Assembly: GCA_048497495.1 (NCBI GenBank)
Contig: JAFHCF010000162.1
Location: 1 to 64,000, forward strand
Length of the DNA: 64,000 nucleotides
Reading direction: 5' to 3'
Source of the DNA: JAFHCF01 sp048497495
GTDB lineage: Bacteria > Pseudomonadota > Alphaproteobacteria > Rhizobiales > Ancalomicrobiaceae
Both the position numbers and the translations under genes were made by a program. A model generated the notes under the pieces. It saw only the letters and a program-made list of their open reading frames with translations. It was not told the origin of the DNA and did no database searches. Shown one piece after another: positions 1 through 7,930 of this stretch; positions within the stretch are counted from its first letter, which is position 1; each line of letters begins with the position of its first letter.

Positions 1-72
1 ACTTCGTGTCGGGCGACGAAGCCGTTTCGAGAAGTCTTTCATGTCGCCCCAAGGGGCCGCGGGGCATTTGAC

Positions 73-912
73 GTGCTGACCATCCACAATCTGGAAAAGC
101 GCTACAAGACCGGTGATCGGGCGCTCAAAGGCGTCTCGATGGTGTTGGCTCCCGGCGACATCGTCGGCTTGATCGGGCCGTCCGGTGCGGGAAAATCGAC
201 GCTGATCCGCTGCGTGAACCGGCTCGTCGATCCCACGGCGGGGTCGATCAAACTGGGCGATCTCGAGCTCAACCGCCTGGGCGGCGGCGACCTGCGCAAG
301 GCGCGCCGCCGCATCGGCATGATCTTCCAGGAATACGCTCTGGTCGAGCGCCTCACCGTGATGGAGAACGTGCTTTCCGGCCGGCTCGGCTATGTGGGAT
401 TCTGGCAGAGCCTGTTGCGTCGCTTCCCCGAGGCGGACGTGGCGCGCGCCTTCGCCCTGCTCGGTCGCGTCGGTCTCACCGACCATGTCGACAAGCGCGC
501 CGATGCCTTGTCCGGCGGACAACGTCAGCGCGTCGGGATCGCCCGCGCGCTGGCGCAGGATCCCGAGCTGCTGCTGGTCGACGAGCCCACCGCCAGCCTC
601 GACCCGAAAACCTCCCGCCAGGTGATGCGCCTGATCCTCGAGCTCTGCGCCGAGCGCAAGCTGGCGGCCATCGTCAACATCCATGACGTGGCGCTGGCGC
701 AGATGTTCCTGCCGCGGATCGTCGGGCTGCGCGCCGGTGAGGTGGTCTATGACGGCCCGGCCTCCGGTCTCAACGCCGAAGTGCTGACGCGCATTTACGG
801 CGAGGAGGATTGGACCAAGTCGTCACCGAGCGACGCGGACGACATCGTGGACGCGGTTCGGACCGCCGCTGCCGCGCCCGTGCTGCGCGAAGCGGTCGTG
901 GCGGGGCTCTGA
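73..912 (+). CDS. phnC: Phosphonate-type ABC transporter, ATP-binding subunit
   Basis: ATPase that powers uptake of phosphonate or a related phosphorus oxyanion across the inner membrane. The 279-residue protein has an intact Walker A (GPSGAGKST, about residues 35-43), Q-loop (MIFQEY), signature (LSGGQRQR, about 145-152), Walker B (LLLVDEP) and H-loop (NIHD). An Ala-rich tail of about 30 residues follows the core. It starts at GTG; no better in-frame start is visible in the 72 bases before it. Its TGA overlaps the ATG of the next permease gene by one base, so translation is probably coupled. A periplasmic binding protein gene (phnD or ptxB type) would be expected to the left of base 1. The exact substrate (phosphonate, phosphite) cannot be read from this subunit. 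Confidence 0.9.
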   Translation: MLTIHNLEKRYKTGDRALKGVSMVLAPGDIVGLIGPSGAGKSTLIRCVNRLVDPTAGSIKLGDLELNRLGGGDLRKARRRIGMIFQEYALVERLTVMENVLSGRLGYVGFWQSLLRRFPEADVARAFALLGRVGLTDHVDKRADALSGGQRQRVGIARALAQDPELLLVDEPTASLDPKTSRQVMRLILELCAERKLAAIVNIHDVALAQMFLPRIVGLRAGEVVYDGPASGLNAEVLTRIYGEEDWTKSSPSDADDIVDAVRTAAAAPVLREAVVAGL

Positions 913-1721
913 TGAGCGACGCCATCCCCGCCCCGACGCCGGTCTGGAAACGCCCGCGCCTGATCGAGCGCGCGTGGCTGCGCTGGTTCCTCCTCGGTGC
1001 GACGCTGCTCTACCTCTGGCTCGCGCTCGGCAGCATCGACGTCAACTGGACCCGCCTTTCCGAGGGGTTGGTGCGCGCCGCGCGGCTGTTCGCCGGCGTC
1101 CTGCGGCCCGACTTCACCTCGCGCTGGAGCGACATCGAGCAAGGCCTGATCGAGAGCCTGACCATGACGGTCTGCGCCACCGTGTTCGGCCTGATCCTGG
1201 CGCTGCCGATCGGGCTCGGCGCGGCGCGCAACGTCGCCCCGCTGTGGCTCTACGGCATCTGTCGCGCCATCATCGCGCTGGCGCGGGCCTTCCAGGAGAT
1301 CATCGTCGCGATCCTGTTCGTGGCCATGTTCGGCTTCGGCACCTTCGCCGGATTTCTCACGCTCTCGCTCTCCACCATCGGCTTCTTGTCGAAGCTGATC
1401 GCCGACGACATCGAGGAGGTCGACCCGGCGCAGGTCGAGGCGATCCGCGCGACGGGCGGTGGCTTCTGGCAGGTGATGGACTATGCCGTCGCCTCGCAAG
1501 TGATGCCGCGCTTCGTCGGACTGACGGCCTACAAGGTCGACATCAACTTCCGGGAAAGCTCGGTCATCGGCATCGTCGGGGCCGGCGGCATCGGCGCCAC
1601 GCTCAATACGGCCCTGGACCGCTACGAGTTCGACAGCGCGGCCGCGATCCTGCTGATCATCATCGGTATCGTCATGATCTGTGAATACGCCTCGGGCTGG
1701 ATCAGAAGGGCGATGGCGTAG
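912..1721 (+). CDS. phnE: Phosphonate-type ABC transporter, permease subunit 1
   Basis: Inner-membrane permease of the PhnE family, 269 residues, with a first hydrophobic segment near residues 25-42 and several later ones. The cytoplasmic EAA loop that contacts the ATPase is recognisable (EAIRATGGG followed by hydrophobic residues). The start is the ATG overlapping the phnC stop; an open frame upstream (from 810) lies inside phnC and is not used. The next gene is a paralogous permease, so the channel is probably a PhnE1/PhnE2 heterodimer, as in other phnCDE1E2 operons. Confidence 0.9.
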   Translation: MSDAIPAPTPVWKRPRLIERAWLRWFLLGATLLYLWLALGSIDVNWTRLSEGLVRAARLFAGVLRPDFTSRWSDIEQGLIESLTMTVCATVFGLILALPIGLGAARNVAPLWLYGICRAIIALARAFQEIIVAILFVAMFGFGTFAGFLTLSLSTIGFLSKLIADDIEEVDPAQVEAIRATGGGFWQVMDYAVASQVMPRFVGLTAYKVDINFRESSVIGIVGAGGIGATLNTALDRYEFDSAAAILLIIIGIVMICEYASGWIRRAMA

Positions 1722-2540
1722 ATGGCGGTCATGATCGGCGACGACGGCGCGCACCACTGGAAGCTGCTCACCCCCGGCCAGCGGCGCTGGCGCTGGTTCG
1801 GCTGGCTGGCGCTCGTCGCGCTGACGGTCTTCTGCTGGCGGATCATGACGGCCGACACGATCTGGGCCTTCGTTTGGGACGCGCCGCGGCAGGCTGCTGA
1901 CATCTTCGGCCGCATGGTGCCGCCGCGCTGGGCCTATATCGACCACCTGTGGCAAGCGATCTGGGACACGATCAACATCGCGACCCTCGGCACCCTGATC
2001 GCCATCGTCCTGGCGACCCCGCTGGCCTTCCTGGCGGCGCGCAACACCACGCCGAGCGTGTTGTTCGTCCGACCGATCGCGCTGTTCATCATCGTCGCCT
2101 CGCGCTCCATCAATGCGCTGATCTGGGGCCTGCTGCTGGTCGCGGTGCTCGGCCCGGGCGTGCTCGCCGGCATCATCGCCATCGCGCTGCGCTCGATCGG
2201 CTTCATCGGCAAACTCCTCTACGAGGCCATCGAGGAGATCGACGAGACGGAGGTCGAGGCGATCCGGGCCACGGGCGCGAGCCAGGCGCAGGTGATGAGT
2301 TACGGCATCTGGCCGCAGATCCTGCCGGCCTTCGCCACGATCAGCGTCTTCCGCTGGGACATCAACATCCGCGAATCCACCGTGCTCGGCCTCGTCGGCG
2401 CGGGCGGACTGGGCCTGGCGCTCGAGGGCTCGCTGAACACGCTGGCCTGGCCGCAAGTGTCGCTGATCCTGCTCATCATCCTCGTCACCGTGGTGATCAG
2501 CGAATGGATCACCGCGAAGGTCCGCAGAGTCATCATCTAA
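1722..2540 (+). CDS. phnE: Phosphonate-type ABC transporter, permease subunit 2
   Basis: Second PhnE-family permease, 272 residues, starting directly after the stop of the first (TAG then ATG). The EAA loop reads EAIRATGAS, matching its partner, and both share the DINxRES segment and the following Gly-rich stretch. It ends at a TAA that abuts the tail of a transposase remnant on the other strand, so an insertion sequence end lies right at the end of this operon. No C-P lyase or phosphonatase genes follow in the window. Confidence 0.9.
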   Translation: MAVMIGDDGAHHWKLLTPGQRRWRWFGWLALVALTVFCWRIMTADTIWAFVWDAPRQAADIFGRMVPPRWAYIDHLWQAIWDTINIATLGTLIAIVLATPLAFLAARNTTPSVLFVRPIALFIIVASRSINALIWGLLLVAVLGPGVLAGIIAIALRSIGFIGKLLYEAIEEIDETEVEAIRATGASQAQVMSYGIWPQILPAFATISVFRWDINIRESTVLGLVGAGGLGLALEGSLNTLAWPQVSLILLIILVTVVISEWITAKVRRVII

Positions 2541-2682
2541 TTCAAGGACTCGAGCCGCATCCGGAGGCGAGTGGCGGCGAGGAGAACGGCTGCGCGGTGG
2601 TTCGCGCCGAGCTTCTCGTAACGGGTGGCGACGCGGCGGAAATGCTTCCGTTTACAGAAGAGCCGCTCGACGAGTCGGCGTG
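2537..2682 (-). pseudogene. IS5-family transposase, C-terminal remnant
   Basis: Read on the minus strand, about 48 codons give the typical C-terminal end of an IS5-group DDE transposase: RLVERLFCKRKHFRRVATRY, then EKLGANHRAAVLLAATR, ending in LESLN and TAG. The family normally has several hundred residues, so the N-terminal and most of the catalytic part are missing. The stop overlaps the phnE stop on the other strand. The inner end runs directly into a broken cytochrome b gene, as expected for insertion followed by deletion. Confidence 0.7.
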
Positions 2683-3119
2683 AAGTCCGGCCACGAGAAG
2701 ATCAGGATCGTGACGATCAGGGCCGGCATCATCAGGTACATGACGATCCGATGGATGATCTTCTGGAGCGAGTCGAAGTTCGCCGCTTGGTTCTGCGGAT
2801 AGGGATGGGGGCGTCGTCGAAGATCCCCCGGCAATGGAAGACGATCTGGTTCCGGCAGCGCTCGACGAAGCCGGCGGGCTCGGGGACACATGGCCACCAG
2901 TTCCCCGTCACCACGTTGGCGACGACGAAGAACAGGTAGAGCGCGGCGAACGCCAGCCCGGCGATGTCGTGGATGCGGGCCGCGAGTTCGAAGGGCACCA
3001 GCGGCAGCTTCGGATCGGCGGTCGTGAGCCCCCTCGGCGGCGGGGTGCTTCCAGCCCCCCCGTGATTGCGCCTCCGGCCACTCGAACGGCTCAGCCCGCC
3101 CCAAATCGAAATTGACCAT
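2683..3119 (-). pseudogene. Cytochrome b561 / thiosulfate reductase cytochrome b-like gene, frameshifted and truncated
   Basis: Two minus-strand frames together give a membrane cytochrome b sequence: AARIHDIAGLAFAALYLFF and NVVTGNWWPCVPEPAGF in one frame, then QNQAANFDSLQKIIHRIVMY and LMMPALIVTI in the other. At least one frameshift lies near 2810-2830, and another is possible near the C-run at 3054-3061, where the N-terminal frame (MVNFDLGRAEPFEWPEAQSR) switches. The gene is cut at about 2683 where the transposase remnant begins. Related proteins anchor periplasmic oxidoreductases to the quinone pool. Loss of function is inferred from the frameshifts and truncation; sequencing error cannot explain the missing C-terminus. 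Confidence 0.6.
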
Positions 3120-3169
3120 CGCGGTGCAGCATGCAATGAATTGCTCATTCGCATGGACTCGCAGCGCGA

Positions 3170-4753
3170 GTGGCTCTTCCGGCCGCCGATCCGCCGGACA
3201 ACCTCATCACCCGAAACGATCTCGCCCTCCTGCAGGAGGAAGGGCGTCGTTACGCGCGCGGGGGCCGCATGGAATTTCTCAGGGACTACGGACGGGAATG
3301 GACCTCCAACATCCACGGCGACGTCCTCGCCGCGTTGGTCGTCGCGCTGGCGCTGATCCCGGAGGCGATCGCCTTCTCGATCATCGCCGGCGTCGATCCC
3401 AAGGTCGGGCTCTACGCCTCGTTCTCGATCGCCGTCCTCGTCGCCATCACCGGCGGACGTCCCGGCATGATCTCGGCGGCGACGGCGGCGACCGCCGTCC
3501 TGATGGTCACGCTCGTCAAGGACCACGGCCTCCAGTATCTGCTCGTCGCCACCATTCTCGCCGGCGTCCTGCAGATCGGCATCGGCCTCCTGAGGATCGG
3601 GCATCTGATGCGCTTCGTCTCGAAGTCGGTGATGACCGGCTTCGTCAACGCGCTCGCCATCCTGATCTTCATGGCCCAGCTTCCCGAACTCGTCGGCGTG
3701 CCGTGGCCGACCTACGTCATGTTGGCGGCCGGGCTGGCGGTGATCTACGGCTTTCCCCATATCACCAAGGCGATTCCGTCGCCGCTCGTCTGCATCGTCG
3801 TCCTGACCGCCGTCTCGATCGGCTTCGGCCTCGAGGTGCGCACCGTCGGCGACATGGGCGAGTTGCCGTCGACGCTTCCCGTCTTCCTCCTCCCCGACGT
3901 GCCCCTCGAATGGCGCACTCTGTGGATCGTCCTGCCCTATTCGGTGGGCGTCGCGGCGGTCGGCCTGCTCGAGTCGTTGATGACGGCCCAGATCATCGAC
4001 GAACTGACCGACAGCAAAAGCGACAAGAATCGCGAGTGCGTCGGCCAGGGCATCGCCAACTGCGCCACCGGCTTCATCGGCGGCATGGCGGGCTGCGCCA
4101 TGATCGGCCAATCGGTGATCAACGTGAAGTCGGGCGGTCGCGGCCGGCTCTCGACCTTCCTCGCCGGCGTCTTCCTGCTGATCTTCTGCGTGGCGCTCGG
4201 GCGGTGGGTCAGCCTGATCCCGATGGCGGCGCTCGTCGCGATCATGATCATGGTGTCGATCGGCACCTTCAGCTGGCGCTCGCTGGCACAGTTGCGCAGC
4301 CATCCGAAGAGTTCGTCGATCGTCATGGTGGCGACCGTCGTCGGCGTCGTCGCCACCCACAATCTGGCGATCGGCGTCTTCGTCGGCGTCCTGCTCTCCG
4401 GCCTGTTCTTCGCCGGCAAGATCGCCCAGATCTTCCGGGTGCGCTCGAACCTGTCGGCGGACGGCGCCACCCGCACCTATGCCGTCGAGGGCCAGATCTT
4501 CTACGCCTCGGCGAACGAGTTCACCGACGCCTTCGACTTCAAGGAGGCGCTCGACCGCGTCGTCATCGACGTGACCCACGCCCACATCTGGGACATCTCG
4601 AGCGTCGCGGCGCTCGACACGGTGGTGCTGAAGTTCCGCCGCGAGGGGACGGACGTGGAGATCGTCGGGCTCAACGACGCGAGCGAGACGATCGTCGACA
4701 AGCTCGCCATCCACGACGAGCCGGGCGCGCTCGAACGCCTGATGGGCCACTGA
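3170..4753 (+). CDS. SulP-family anion transporter with STAS domain
   Basis: Inner-membrane SLC26/SulP transporter of 527 residues, moving sulfate, bicarbonate or another anion. It has the usual entry to the first membrane segments (LALIPEAIAFSIIAGVDP) and about ten to twelve hydrophobic segments. A shortened cytoplasmic STAS domain follows from about residue 435 (VVIDVTHAHIWDISSVAALD). GTG at 3170 is used; an internal ATG at 3269 (MEFLRDYGREW) lies closer to the conserved region and could be the true start. A universal stress protein follows 13 bases downstream, a pairing seen in other bacteria, and suggests co-regulation. The substrate cannot be assigned. Confidence 0.85.
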   Translation: MALPAADPPDNLITRNDLALLQEEGRRYARGGRMEFLRDYGREWTSNIHGDVLAALVVALALIPEAIAFSIIAGVDPKVGLYASFSIAVLVAITGGRPGMISAATAATAVLMVTLVKDHGLQYLLVATILAGVLQIGIGLLRIGHLMRFVSKSVMTGFVNALAILIFMAQLPELVGVPWPTYVMLAAGLAVIYGFPHITKAIPSPLVCIVVLTAVSIGFGLEVRTVGDMGELPSTLPVFLLPDVPLEWRTLWIVLPYSVGVAAVGLLESLMTAQIIDELTDSKSDKNRECVGQGIANCATGFIGGMAGCAMIGQSVINVKSGGRGRLSTFLAGVFLLIFCVALGRWVSLIPMAALVAIMIMVSIGTFSWRSLAQLRSHPKSSSIVMVATVVGVVATHNLAIGVFVGVLLSGLFFAGKIAQIFRVRSNLSADGATRTYAVEGQIFYASANEFTDAFDFKEALDRVVIDVTHAHIWDISSVAALDTVVLKFRREGTDVEIVGLNDASETIVDKLAIHDEPGALERLMGH

Positions 4754-4766
4754 GAGGAGACACCCG

Positions 4767-5618
4767 ATGACCCGAATTCTCGCTCTTCTCGATCCGTCGA
4801 TCTACGGCGAGAGCGTCTGCGACCATGCCGCCTGGGCGGCGGGACGGACCGGGGCGGCGGTGTTGCTTCTCCACGTCCTCGACGGCCGGGTCACGGCCGC
4901 CGCCCGCGCCGACCTCACCGGCAATCTCGCCGCCGGCGCCACCGAGACGCTGCTCGAGGAACTCGCCACCCTCGACGCCGAGCGCGGCAAGATCGCCATG
5001 AAACGTGGCCGACTGATCCTCGAAGCCGCCAAGGCCCGTCTCGCCGCCGGTGTCGGCGAGGTCGCGACGCTTCTGCGCAACGGCGATCTGCTCGGGACCT
5101 TCGCCGAGTTCGAGAGCACGGCGGATCTCGTCGTCGTCGGCAAGCGCGGCGAGGCGGCCGACTTCGCGACGCTGCATCTGGGATCGAACCTCGAACGGAT
5201 CATCCGCACCAGCCGTCATCCTCTCCTCGTCGCCTCGCGCGCCTTCCGCCCGATCGAGCGGGTGACGGTCGCCTTCGACGGCGGCGCGAGCGTGCTGAAG
5301 GCGATCGACCACATGACCCGGAGCCCGCTCTTCGCCGGGCTTCCCTGCCGTCTCCTGTCGGTCGGATCAGAGACGCCGAACCTGCGCGGCGGGATCGACC
5401 GGGCGACGATGCAACTGCGCGCCGCGGGCTTCGAGGTCGCCGCCGACATCGTCCCCGGCCGGGCCGAGGAGGTGATCGCCCGATCGCTCGAGGGCGAGCG
5501 GGCGGGGCTCCTGGTGATGGGGGCCTATGGCCATTCCCGCATCCGCAACATGATCATCGGCTCGACCACGATGGAGATGATCCGCTCGTGTCGGGCGCCG
5601 ATCATGATCTTCCGGTGA
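4767..5618 (+). CDS. Tandem-domain universal stress protein (UspA family)
   Basis: Cytoplasmic protein of 283 residues with two UspA folds. The C-terminal domain ends in the ATP-binding pattern G-2x-G-9x-G-S/T (GAYGHSRIRNMIIGST). The N-terminal domain has a looser version (GKRG, then HLGSN). A ribosome-binding site (GAGGAG) precedes the ATG. It probably forms an operon with the SulP gene 13 bases upstream. Tandem Usp proteins usually bind ATP and respond to stress or starvation; a specific partner is not evident. Confidence 0.85.
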   Translation: MTRILALLDPSIYGESVCDHAAWAAGRTGAAVLLLHVLDGRVTAAARADLTGNLAAGATETLLEELATLDAERGKIAMKRGRLILEAAKARLAAGVGEVATLLRNGDLLGTFAEFESTADLVVVGKRGEAADFATLHLGSNLERIIRTSRHPLLVASRAFRPIERVTVAFDGGASVLKAIDHMTRSPLFAGLPCRLLSVGSETPNLRGGIDRATMQLRAAGFEVAADIVPGRAEEVIARSLEGERAGLLVMGAYGHSRIRNMIIGSTTMEMIRSCRAPIMIFR

Positions 5619-5646
5619 GGCCGCCGGGGGCGCGCGCGCCTGAGAG

Positions 5647-5781
5647 ATGAGTTGCCACGCCGACCGCGACGCCCTGCTGTGGGGCTTCGACGCCTCCGCC
5701 GAGGCGGCGCTGTGGTCGATCCCGACCTGGGGCGACTTCGGCGTCACCGAAGCGCCCGCCGCGACCGGGGCGAACCGGTGA
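5647..5781 (+). CDS. Small uncharacterised ORF (44 aa)
   Basis: Short frame starting MSCHADRDALLWGFDAS and ending TGANR. It begins 28 bases after the Usp stop, and its TGA overlaps the GTG start of the tonB-like frame (GTGA), a typical sign of translational coupling. It is rich in Trp and acidic residues and has no signal peptide or membrane segment. I do not recognise a family. The coupling and compact spacing argue that it is expressed, but it could be a chance frame. Confidence 0.35.
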   Translation: MSCHADRDALLWGFDASAEAALWSIPTWGDFGVTEAPAATGANR

Positions 5782-6387
5782 CGTCGCCGACGCCGCGCCC
5801 GCCCTGGCTGCGGCCGGCGAGCCTCGTCCTGGTGATCGGTGCCCATGCCGCCGCCTTCGCCACGGTCCCGTTTCCCTCGGTCGTTCCCGCCTCGGGTCCG
5901 GTCGAGATCGAGGTGGTGGTCGAACAGGAAGTCGAGGATCGGGCGACGCCCGATCGGATGCCGAGCCCGGAAGCACGCGCCGAAAGGCCGCCGCCGGAAC
6001 CGGAACCGACCCCGGAGCCCGTCGCGGAACCGACTGTGGTCGAACCGGATCCGCCGCCTCCCGAACCGGCCCCCGTCACCGAACCCGCCGCGATCGAACC
6101 GGACCTTCCGCCGCCGGAACCGCCGCCCCCCGAGGTGGTCGAGGCTCCGCCGCCGCCACCGCCACTATCCCGCCGCCGCGCGCCGGGTCGGCCTCGGCGG
6201 CACGGTGGTCGTCGCCTTCGTCATCGGCCCCGGCGGCTCGGTGGCTACCCACACGATCGTCCGCTCCTCCGGCCACGCCGTCCGCGATCGGGCCGTCCAC
6301 GCCATGATGAGCGCGGTCCATCTGCCGCCACCGCCGGGCGGCGTGTTCCGCTCGACGGTCCCCGTCCGCTTCGACCTGGTGAGGTGA
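5778..6387 (+). pseudogene. tonB: TonB-family energy transducer, split by a frameshift
   Basis: The frame from GTG 5778 gives a TonB N-terminus: a membrane anchor (LVLVIGAHAAAFATVPF), an acidic stretch, then Pro-Glu/Pro-Pro repeats to about 6165. The TonB C-terminal domain (HYPAAARRVGLGGTVVVAF, IVRSSGHAVRDRAV, VPVRFDLVR) continues in a different frame and stops at 6387. The switch falls in a GCC-repeat tract around 6145-6175, where slippage is easy. TonB links proton motive force to outer-membrane receptors. It may be a true pseudogene, a sequencing error or a phase-variable tract. Confidence 0.6.
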
Positions 6388-6407
6388 GGCGGAACCGAGA
6401 CGGCCGA

Positions 6408-7697
6408 TCAATAGGGCAGCGGGAAACGCCGGGTCAGTGCCTGAACGCGATCCGGCACGTCGCCGACCGGCGCCCCCGATCGCGTCGCCTCGAGGACGGC
6501 GAGGATCAGATCACCGATCTCGCGGAACTCCGCCGCGTCGAAGCCGCGCGAGGTGCCGGCGGCCGAGCCGACGCGAATGCCCGAGGTCACCATCGGCTTT
6601 TCCGGATCGTTCGGCACGGTGTTCTTGTTGAGGGTGATGCCGACGCTCTCCAGCGCCTTCTCGGCGATGTTGCCGGTCAGGCCCCAGGGCCGCAGGTCGA
6701 CGACGGCGAGATGGTTGTCGGTGCCGCCCGAGACGATCTTCAGCCCGCCCTCGACCAGCCGATCGCTGAGCCCCCGGGCATTGGCGACGACGGCTCGGGC
6801 GTAGTCGGCGAAGGACGGGGCCAGCGCCTCGCCGAAGGCCACGGCCTTGGCGGCGATCACGTGCATCAGCGGACCGCCCTGGAGCCCGGGAAAGATCGCC
6901 GAATCGATCTTGCGGGCGAGCGCCTCGTCGTCGGTGAGGATCAGGCCGCCGCGCGGGCCGCGCAGCGTCTTGTGGGTGGTCGAGGTGACGACATGGGCAT
7001 GAGGGAAGGGCGAGGGATGGGCGCCGCCAGCGACGAGACCGGCGAAATGGGCCATGTCGACCATCAGCCGGGCCCCGACCTCGTCGGCGATGCGGCGGAA
7101 GGCGGCGAAATCGGGGATGCGCGAATAGGCCGAGCCGCCGGCGATGATCAGTTTGGGTCGCCGTGTCCGGGCGAGGACGGCGACCGCCTCCATGTCGATC
7201 AGATGGGTCTCGGGATCGACGCCATAGGTGACGGCGTCGAACCAGCGACCGGAGATGTTGATCGCCGCGCCATGGGTCAGATGGCCGCCGGCCTTCAGGT
7301 CGAGGCCGAGCATGCAGTCGCCCGGCGCCAGCAGCGCCAGATAGACGGCCTGGTTGGCCTGACTGCCGGAATGGGGCTGGACATTGGCATGGGCGCAGCC
7401 GAACAGCGTCTTCGCCCGCTCGATCGCCAGGCGTTCGACGGTGTCGACATTGGCGCAGCCGCCGTAGTAGCGCCGGCCGGGATAGCCCTCGGCATATTTG
7501 TTGGTGAGGAGCGAGCCCTGCGCCTCGAGCACGGCGAGGCTGACGAAATTCTCTGAGGCGATGAGCTCGATCGAGTCGCACTGGCGGCGACGCTCGGCGG
7601 CGATGGCGGCGAAAACGCTCTCGTCGGCGTCGGCGAGCGGCCGTCGGCTCACCCCGAAGGCGGCGGCGGGCGGGAGATTTCGGCTGGCGAGGGTCAT
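6408..7697 (-). CDS. glyA: Serine hydroxymethyltransferase
   Basis: PLP enzyme converting serine and tetrahydrofolate to glycine and 5,10-methylene-THF. The 429-residue protein shows the SHMT landmarks ELIASENFVS, TNKYAEGYPGRRYYGG, DMAHFAGLVAGG, the PLP-lysine motif TSTTHKTLRGPRGG, and TLNKNTVPNDP near the C-terminus. The ATG at 7697 gives normal family length; the frame stays open upstream but that extension is not conserved. It lies downstream of a MocR-type regulator on the same strand, separated by 233 bases with a hairpin. The main chromosomal glyA usually sits with nrdR/ribD, so this may be a second copy; that is inference. Confidence 0.9.
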   Translation of the reverse strand: MTLASRNLPPAAAFGVSRRPLADADESVFAAIAAERRRQCDSIELIASENFVSLAVLEAQGSLLTNKYAEGYPGRRYYGGCANVDTVERLAIERAKTLFGCAHANVQPHSGSQANQAVYLALLAPGDCMLGLDLKAGGHLTHGAAINISGRWFDAVTYGVDPETHLIDMEAVAVLARTRRPKLIIAGGSAYSRIPDFAAFRRIADEVGARLMVDMAHFAGLVAGGAHPSPFPHAHVVTSTTHKTLRGPRGGLILTDDEALARKIDSAIFPGLQGGPLMHVIAAKAVAFGEALAPSFADYARAVVANARGLSDRLVEGGLKIVSGGTDNHLAVVDLRPWGLTGNIAEKALESVGITLNKNTVPNDPEKPMVTSGIRVGSAAGTSRGFDAAEFREIGDLILAVLEATRSGAPVGDVPDRVQALTRRFPLPY

Positions 7698-7830
7698 GGC
7701 GGCTCCGTTGGCGAGCCTCTCGCGCGGCCGCCCCGGCGACCGCGACGCTCGTCGCGGGTCGGCGACGAGACGAGAGAGGCGTGTGAGCGGGTTGGTATCC
7801 CCTGCCCCCACGCCCCCATAGGTCCGCTCC

Positions 7831-7880
7831 GGCGATACGGATGGGGCCACCCCGCTCCCGTTCTTCGTCGGAGCAAATTC
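7831..7880. repeat. Possible dispersed motif, copy 1
   Basis: The stretch contains GGCGATaCGGA and then TTCTTCGTCGGAGCAAATTC. A similar pair (GGCGATcCGGA, CTCTTCGTCGGAGCGAACTC) occurs at about 22237-22271 after the amidase gene. Both lie between genes. With only two imperfect copies this is a weak repeat call. Confidence 0.35.
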
Positions 7881-7881
7881 C

Positions 7882-7912
7882 TTTCGACCGGACCGATTCA
7901 GTCCGGTCGGAA
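7882..7912 (-). terminator. Hairpin downstream of MocR-type regulator gene
   Basis: Inverted repeat with core GACCGGAC / GTCCGGTC, extended to about 12 pairs including one G-T, and a 7-base loop. It lies 18 bases beyond the stop of the minus-strand regulator gene and before glyA. No T-run follows on the minus strand, so it may be a weak terminator or an mRNA 3-prime-end stabiliser. Confidence 0.4.
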
Positions 7913-7930
7913 CCACTGACTTATTGACCA

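Noticed and set aside
2732..4750. Long open frame antisense to the SulP gene (672 codons)
   Set aside because: Low-complexity Arg/Asp/His-rich shadow of a high-GC gene; only its far end, which overlaps the cytochrome remnant, has real similarity.
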